Shown: piece after piece, positions 12,985 to 16,911 of the stretch
Layout of the letters: the number at the start of each line of letters is the position of its first letter
Position numbering within the stretch: position 1 is the first letter of the stretch
Assembly (NCBI GenBank): GCA_964601355.1
Contig: CAZRNB010000062.1
Span: 1 to 16,911 of the forward strand
Origin: CAZRNB01 sp964601355
GTDB taxonomy: Bacteria; Planctomycetota; Phycisphaerae; Sedimentisphaerales; Anaerobacaceae
Reading direction: 5' to 3'
DNA: 16,911 nucleotides
Position numbers and translations under genes: made by a program
Notes under the pieces: generated by a model
The model's database searches: none
What the model was told of the DNA's origin: nothing
Seen by the model: the letters and a program-made list of their open reading frames with translations, nothing else

Positions 12985-14658
12985 ATGAGAATGAATAGTC
13001 CGGGCTATGTTGTCGATACGTTAATGTCGATTATTTTACTACAATATACTTGTGAGGTATGGGTGGGTGGATTATTGGAAATATTCGGCAGGGCAATAAC
13101 GGTCGATACGGCTGACTTAATATTGCATTGGCTAAATAATAACAAAGCCAATAAAGACTGTAGCCAAACTACGCAGAATGAACAATTGAGCAAAATTATT
13201 AACTTGCTTGGGGATATGCAGCTTGACGCCGCTCAGGACCTGTTAAGGCTATATCTTTTCGAAAATCCCTCGTGTACATTCGGCCGTATGGCAGCAGCCG
13301 CAATCTGCCTGCATAAGAACCAGCTATCTGAAGCAATTGAAGAGCTTAACTCTATCTATCTTAGACAGCCTAATAATACCACGGTTCTTTACGCTCTAGG
13401 CCATTGTTTTGAAAGACTGGGAAAAGAATCTCAAGCCGTAGAGTTTTATCAGGATTGTTTAAAATTCAAAAGCTATTTTCAATTTCCCTGCCAGCGGCTT
13501 GCTGCTGTTTATTTCAAAAACGGACAATTGGAAAAAACCATACAGCAATACGAACAATTGAAAGAGCAATACCCGGATGATATATCGTCACTTATAACCC
13601 TGGGCTATCTGTACATTGCCGGCGCCAAATATACCGAGGCAATTGAAACATTTAACACTGCGATTTTAATGCATCCGGACATCTTTCTGACCGAAAACGA
13701 AGATATAGAGCAGCTAATCCAGGCCGGTCATCTTAAAACTGCTCTACAGCATCTTGAAGATCTGTCGGACCAACAATTTGATAATCCGGAACTAATAATA
13801 AAACAGGCAGATGTTCTTGGCTTGATGGGCGAAACTGCTGAAGCTATCTCGCAATATCAGCATGCATTACGTATCTGTCCTGATTTTCTTGAGGCCACTA
13901 TTAAGCTTGGAACACAATATTTGCGAATGGACGCTGAGCATCTTGCCGCAGAACAATTCAACAGGGCTTTTGAGATAAATGAAAAAATTGTTGATGCTTA
14001 TATGGGCATAGCAACAGCTCAAAAATTATCCGGCTTTTTTTCAGAGGCCTTATCTACACTATCGTTGGCAGCAGCAATTCAGCCCAACAGCTCTTTGTTG
14101 TTCGCTGAGACTTCAAAATTATTATTTAAGATTGCTTGTTCAGATTCTATTTTTGCTTCCGAATTCAATGAATCAAATGACTTTATTGAACCTGTTATTA
14201 CCTCACATCAGCAACAAATTGCGCGTCAGCCTCAAAATTCGGATTTATATTATAGACTTGGTATTTTAATGATGAGTGTCGGACATATAATGAAAGCCAT
14301 CGAATATTTGAATATTACTTTGAAGATAAATCCAACTTATGATAGAGCCAAAAGCAAGCTTGCAATTTGCTTGTTTGAAGCGGACGATAAATATTCTTCG
14401 TTTGATCTTGTTAATGCACCGGATTATCTTGATAAGAACACTTTATCCTTATATTACGAAACAGCTTTACTTTACTGCAACAAGGTTAAGTTTGCATCAT
14501 CTCTAATTAATCTTGATCGTTTTCTTGAGGATAATTTTGCAGATTCTGGTACAACCATTAATATTTCCATAGTCCTTCAAAATTTGGGTCTTATAGATAG
14601 GGTTGCTGCAATGTGGAATAATCTTATGGAAACTACTGAATATGCAAAAAGAGATTAA
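12985..14658 (+). CDS. Tetratricopeptide-repeat (TPR) protein
   Basis: A 557-aa protein made mainly of TPR helix pairs, a protein-protein interaction scaffold. Repeats are visible from about residue 100 to 370 (AIEELNSIYLRQPNN, YALGHCFERLGKESQAVEFYQ, LGYLYIAGAKYTEAIETFN, LGLMGETAEAISQYQHALRICPD) and again near 412-450 (YYRLGILMMSVGHIMKAIEYLN). No catalytic domain is seen. The start is uncertain: the ATGs at 12985 and 12991 lack a ribosome-binding site, whereas GTG at 13063 (residue 27) has GAGG 5 nt upstream and would give a soluble N-terminus. With the early start, residues 9-34 form a moderately hydrophobic segment. The gene appears more AT-rich than its neighbours. Its partners are unknown. 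Confidence 0.85.
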   Translation: MRMNSPGYVVDTLMSIILLQYTCEVWVGGLLEIFGRAITVDTADLILHWLNNNKANKDCSQTTQNEQLSKIINLLGDMQLDAAQDLLRLYLFENPSCTFGRMAAAAICLHKNQLSEAIEELNSIYLRQPNNTTVLYALGHCFERLGKESQAVEFYQDCLKFKSYFQFPCQRLAAVYFKNGQLEKTIQQYEQLKEQYPDDISSLITLGYLYIAGAKYTEAIETFNTAILMHPDIFLTENEDIEQLIQAGHLKTALQHLEDLSDQQFDNPELIIKQADVLGLMGETAEAISQYQHALRICPDFLEATIKLGTQYLRMDAEHLAAEQFNRAFEINEKIVDAYMGIATAQKLSGFFSEALSTLSLAAAIQPNSSLLFAETSKLLFKIACSDSIFASEFNESNDFIEPVITSHQQQIARQPQNSDLYYRLGILMMSVGHIMKAIEYLNITLKINPTYDRAKSKLAICLFEADDKYSSFDLVNAPDYLDKNTLSLYYETALLYCNKVKFASSLINLDRFLEDNFADSGTTINISIVLQNLGLIDRVAAMWNNLMETTEYAKRD

Positions 14659-14789
14659 TAATTAGAAACCTGCAAATTGTAGAAAAATAAAGGTTAGTGA
14701 AACATAACATATCTTATAGGACGTTTATTATTTAATTCTTTATTGAATGTTTTTCATAAATTGTAAGTCTCACCAAAAAATATTCGTGT

Positions 14790-15410
14790 CTAAAAGCCAA
14801 TAATCTGCTCGTCTGGCTTTCGGAGGGACAAAGGTTTACCTAAAATTTCGTAATTAAGAACTGCCTTTTTTAAATCCTCAGAACTGGTATAATCCAATAA
14901 AGAACCGACCGATTGAATCAGTGGTTGCCCTTTTCCTGATTCGGTTGTCAATTTATCCTTCTTGGATTCAGATTGTTCCAAAATAGGCTGCTGTCTTTCT
15001 AATTCAACATCATTTAATCCTATAGATTGAGGGGATTCTTCAGAGAAAATTGTAGAAACATTCTTATTCTCCGCCATTTTTATAACAATTGGCCAGGGAC
15101 GGTTTACTCTTCTGCGAAGCTGCTCAACTTGTAGGCGGTACTGTCTGCTCAAACCTGAAGTAACAGATACGTTCTGCTTTGGCTGGTGAGTCAGCTTTTC
15201 TTTACGTGAGACATTTAAAGGCTGCTGATAACTGCGAGATGGTTTATCAAGAGAAGGCTCTTCTTCACCTTTTATATTTTTTGCTCTGGCTTTAATAATA
15301 CCGCTAAGTGCCCAGAAAACTGCTAATATTACGACAAATAAAATATTCATCCAGCTTTCAACTTCATCGTTTCGACCAGCCAGAATTATTTGTGTCATAA
15401 TATTATTCAT
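14790..15410 (-). CDS. Unknown membrane-anchored basic protein downstream of floA
   Basis: I do not recognise this 206-aa protein. It has one N-terminal membrane segment (about residues 21-39, MNILFVVILAVFWALSGII) followed by a hydrophilic, Lys/Arg/Gln-rich and probably disordered cytoplasmic part (RQYRLQVEQLRRRVNRPW). A short helical C-terminus ends in SLRKPDEQIIGF, with SSEDLKKAVLNYEILGKPL before it. ACAGGT a few bases upstream supports the ATG at 15410. It follows floA by 54 nt on the same strand, so it is likely part of the nfeD-floA operon, placed like yqfB in Bacillus but not similar to it by eye. A flotillin-associated role is inference from position. Confidence 0.75.
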   Translation of the reverse strand: MNNIMTQIILAGRNDEVESWMNILFVVILAVFWALSGIIKARAKNIKGEEEPSLDKPSRSYQQPLNVSRKEKLTHQPKQNVSVTSGLSRQYRLQVEQLRRRVNRPWPIVIKMAENKNVSTIFSEESPQSIGLNDVELERQQPILEQSESKKDKLTTESGKGQPLIQSVGSLLDYTSSEDLKKAVLNYEILGKPLSLRKPDEQIIGF

Positions 15411-15431
15411 AATTTTACCTGTAAAAATATT

Positions 15432-15459
15432 CGAGCAACGAGTATCGAGTATCGAGCAT
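15432..15459. repeat. Heptamer array between floA and the 206-aa gene, four units
   Basis: Units CGAGCAA, CGAGTAT, CGAGTAT, CGAGCAT. It fills the middle of the 54-nt gap between the two minus-strand genes and ends 5 nt before the floA stop codon. Confidence 0.75.
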
Positions 15460-15464
15460 CAAGA

Positions 15465-16715
15465 TCATTCTTTCTTTTTTGGCTTTGCGATAGAGTCTCG
15501 CATATCGGTATCGGCCATAATGTTTTTCATACGATAATAGTCCATAATCCCGATGTTGCCCTTGCGAAATGACTCGGCCATGGCCAATGGAATTTCAGCC
15601 TCCGCAAGAACCACTTTCGCCCTGTTTTCCTGCACAAGTGCTATCATTTCCTGCTCACGTGCGACCGCCATTGCACGACGGCCTTCGGCCTCGGCCTGGC
15701 GCATCCGCTTGTCGGCTTCTGCTCGTTCTGTCTCGAGCTTCGCACCGACATTTGATATTTCTGTGTCTTTGGTGCTGACGCCGGCGACGCTTACGTCGGC
15801 AATATCTATTGAGACAATCTCGTAAGCCGTCTGGGCGTCAAGACCGCTATCCAGCACTTTTCGCGAGATGCGGTCAGGATGTTCAAGCACGCTCTTATAA
15901 GTTTCAGCCGAGCCGATTGCGCTGACAATACCCTGGCCAACACGGGCGATGATTGTTTCATCGGTAGCGCCGCGAACCAGCTGGTTTATGTTTGACCTGA
16001 CGGTAACACGTGCCCGCACCAGCAGTCTGATGCCGTCCTTGGCAACGGCGTCAAGCATCATCGACCTATCCAGCGGGCAGTCTATTATTTTTGGCGTAAC
16101 GGTGGTCTCTACCGCTCTGAGTATATCTCTGCCTGCAAGGTCAATGGCACGGGCGAAATCAAACGCCAGTGTTATTTTGGCCCTCTGTGCCGCCACCATT
16201 GCATGGACGACATCCATTACATAGCCGCCGGAAAAATGGTGTGCCTGTAATTGGGCAAAGGTAATCGGCAGGTCTGCCTTGTACGAAATGATAAGGGAGT
16301 TGACGCAGGTCATTACGTCGCCCTGATAGGACATCCAGAAACGTTTTTCCTGCTCGGCTTTTTCGATCTGCCATTGTTCGGTAGGTTTGCCCTCTGCTTC
16401 GCGGTCGGCCCGGCCTTTGCGAGGGAATCTGTTTTTCCCGACAAGCCAGACACTTTCAAGCTGCCGGGTATCCATGTCGGTAATGCCGGCCTGCACAGCC
16501 GCAATGCGGGCGCGGACTATCTCATCTCGCGGGACACCGCGTAAAGCCATACCAATCAGGTCGAAAATGCTTACCCTTGCGCCGCTGAAAAGGGCCTGAA
16601 TCCAGATTTTGATAAAGCTTATAAAAATCAAGATGAAAACCAGCCCGATGATTCCGGCTACAATCGCCACCACCAGCAGGCCTATACTTGTTTGTGCTAA
16701 TAAAGTGTCTCCCAT
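15465..16715 (-). CDS. floA: Flotillin-like protein FloA (UPF0365, SPFH family) with an unusual insertion
   Basis: Bacterial flotillin that forms membrane microdomain assemblies on the cytoplasmic face. A hydrophobic hairpin lies at residues 10-40, then the family core: AKITLAFDFARAIDLAGRDILRAVETTVTPK, RARVTVRSNINQLVRGATDETIIARVGQGIVSAIGS, and an Ala/Glu-rich coiled-coil tail (ERAEADKRMRQAEAEGRRAM...) ending GNIGIMDYYRMKNIMADTDMRDSI. All match the Bacillus FloA pattern. The length is 416 aa against about 330 usually: residues roughly 68-138 are extra and look like a diverged partial duplicate of the NQLESHYLAGG region (see findings). GAGGAGT (16724-16730) is 8 nt before the ATG. It directly follows nfeD, the standard partner. 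Confidence 0.93.
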   Translation of the reverse strand: MGDTLLAQTSIGLLVVAIVAGIIGLVFILIFISFIKIWIQALFSGARVSIFDLIGMALRGVPRDEIVRARIAAVQAGITDMDTRQLESVWLVGKNRFPRKGRADREAEGKPTEQWQIEKAEQEKRFWMSYQGDVMTCVNSLIISYKADLPITFAQLQAHHFSGGYVMDVVHAMVAAQRAKITLAFDFARAIDLAGRDILRAVETTVTPKIIDCPLDRSMMLDAVAKDGIRLLVRARVTVRSNINQLVRGATDETIIARVGQGIVSAIGSAETYKSVLEHPDRISRKVLDSGLDAQTAYEIVSIDIADVSVAGVSTKDTEISNVGAKLETERAEADKRMRQAEAEGRRAMAVAREQEMIALVQENRAKVVLAEAEIPLAMAESFRKGNIGIMDYYRMKNIMADTDMRDSIAKPKKKE

Positions 16716-16733
16716 AACAGTACACTCCTCAAT

Positions 16734-16911
16734 TTATACATTTTTTTTGCTTACAATTATATTATTTCCTTCTACTACTTTGACGATGATTTCAACAGAC
16801 GGCCCAATCATTTCACCTTCCGAAACCACACTGTATCTTTTGCCGTCTATTTCGGCAATACCCGAAGGCCGTAATTCTGTGACGGTTAGTCCTGTTTTGC
16901 CCTCAAGAAAC
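16734..16911 (-). CDS. NfeD-like protein, C-terminal 58 residues (partial)
   Basis: This minus-strand frame is open from the window edge to a TAA at 16736-16734. It reads LEGKTGLTVTELRPSGIAEI, then DGKRYSVVSEGEMIGPS and VEIIVKVVEGNNIIVSKKNV. The GxxGxxxTxLRPSGxxxIxGxxYxVVSEG pattern is the C-terminal OB-fold of NfeD proteins, which are membrane partners of SPFH/flotillin proteins. The stop is 18 nt upstream of the floA ATG, consistent with the usual nfeD-floA operon. The N-terminal membrane and protease-like parts, if present, are outside the window. Confidence 0.88.
   Translation of the reverse strand, partial: FLEGKTGLTVTELRPSGIAEIDGKRYSVVSEGEMIGPSVEIIVKVVEGNNIIVSKKNV

Noticed and set aside
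14659..14789. Terminator between the convergent TPR and 206-aa genes
   Set aside because: AT-rich, with only 4-bp palindromes; no stable hairpin with a T-tract on either strand.

Overview
The window most likely comes from a planctomycete of the Phycisphaerae/Sedimentisphaerales kind. This is inferred from gene content, without a database search: a cell-surface jelly-roll protein ending in a GFGDR...FFDDIRLY block, a PEP-CTERM (exosortase-sorted) secreted protein, an NfeD/FloA pair, a small GSGGGLC protein of a type I associate with planctomycetes, and many dispersed 7-nt tandem repeats. Base composition is moderately AT-rich and fairly even.

Layout. (1) 1-1043: 3' part of a secreted jelly-roll/concanavalin-like protein whose conserved reading continues upstream through an in-frame TAG. 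(2) 1044-1500: non-coding, with a long inverted repeat, two heptamer arrays and a textbook sigma70 promoter. (3) 1502-2380: a PEP-CTERM protein and its terminator. (4) 2471-2665: a small antitoxin-like protein with no toxin beside it. (5) 7284 down to 2667, minus strand: hom, an ApgM-type phosphoglycerate mutase homologue, lysC and a membrane-anchored nuclease. This is an aspartate-to-homoserine/threonine cluster; hom and apgM overlap by one base, and lysC has its own strong promoter. (6) 7420-8829: a PBP4-type D-Ala-D-Ala peptidase, overlapping tail to tail by 44 bp with a GT-C membrane glycosyltransferase (10432-8786). (7) 10483-10554: a MITE-like element with 27-bp ends. (8) A soluble histidine kinase (minus) divergent from a plus-strand group: a 90-aa protein, a DJ-1/PfpI protein and a receiver-only response regulator. 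(9) A TPR protein (12985-14658). (10) Window end, minus strand: NfeD (C-terminus only), FloA with an unusual insertion, and an unknown membrane-anchored protein.

The two most interesting signals are these. First, eight arrays of degenerate heptamers (core roughly YGAANNN) lie between genes and inside two genes; inside the glycosyltransferase they fall in inter-helix loops. Second, an ApgM paralogue sits exactly where homoserine kinase would be expected, between hom and lysC. FloA also carries an insertion of about 70 residues that looks like a partial duplication. I see no CRISPR array, tRNA, rRNA, transposase or phage gene.
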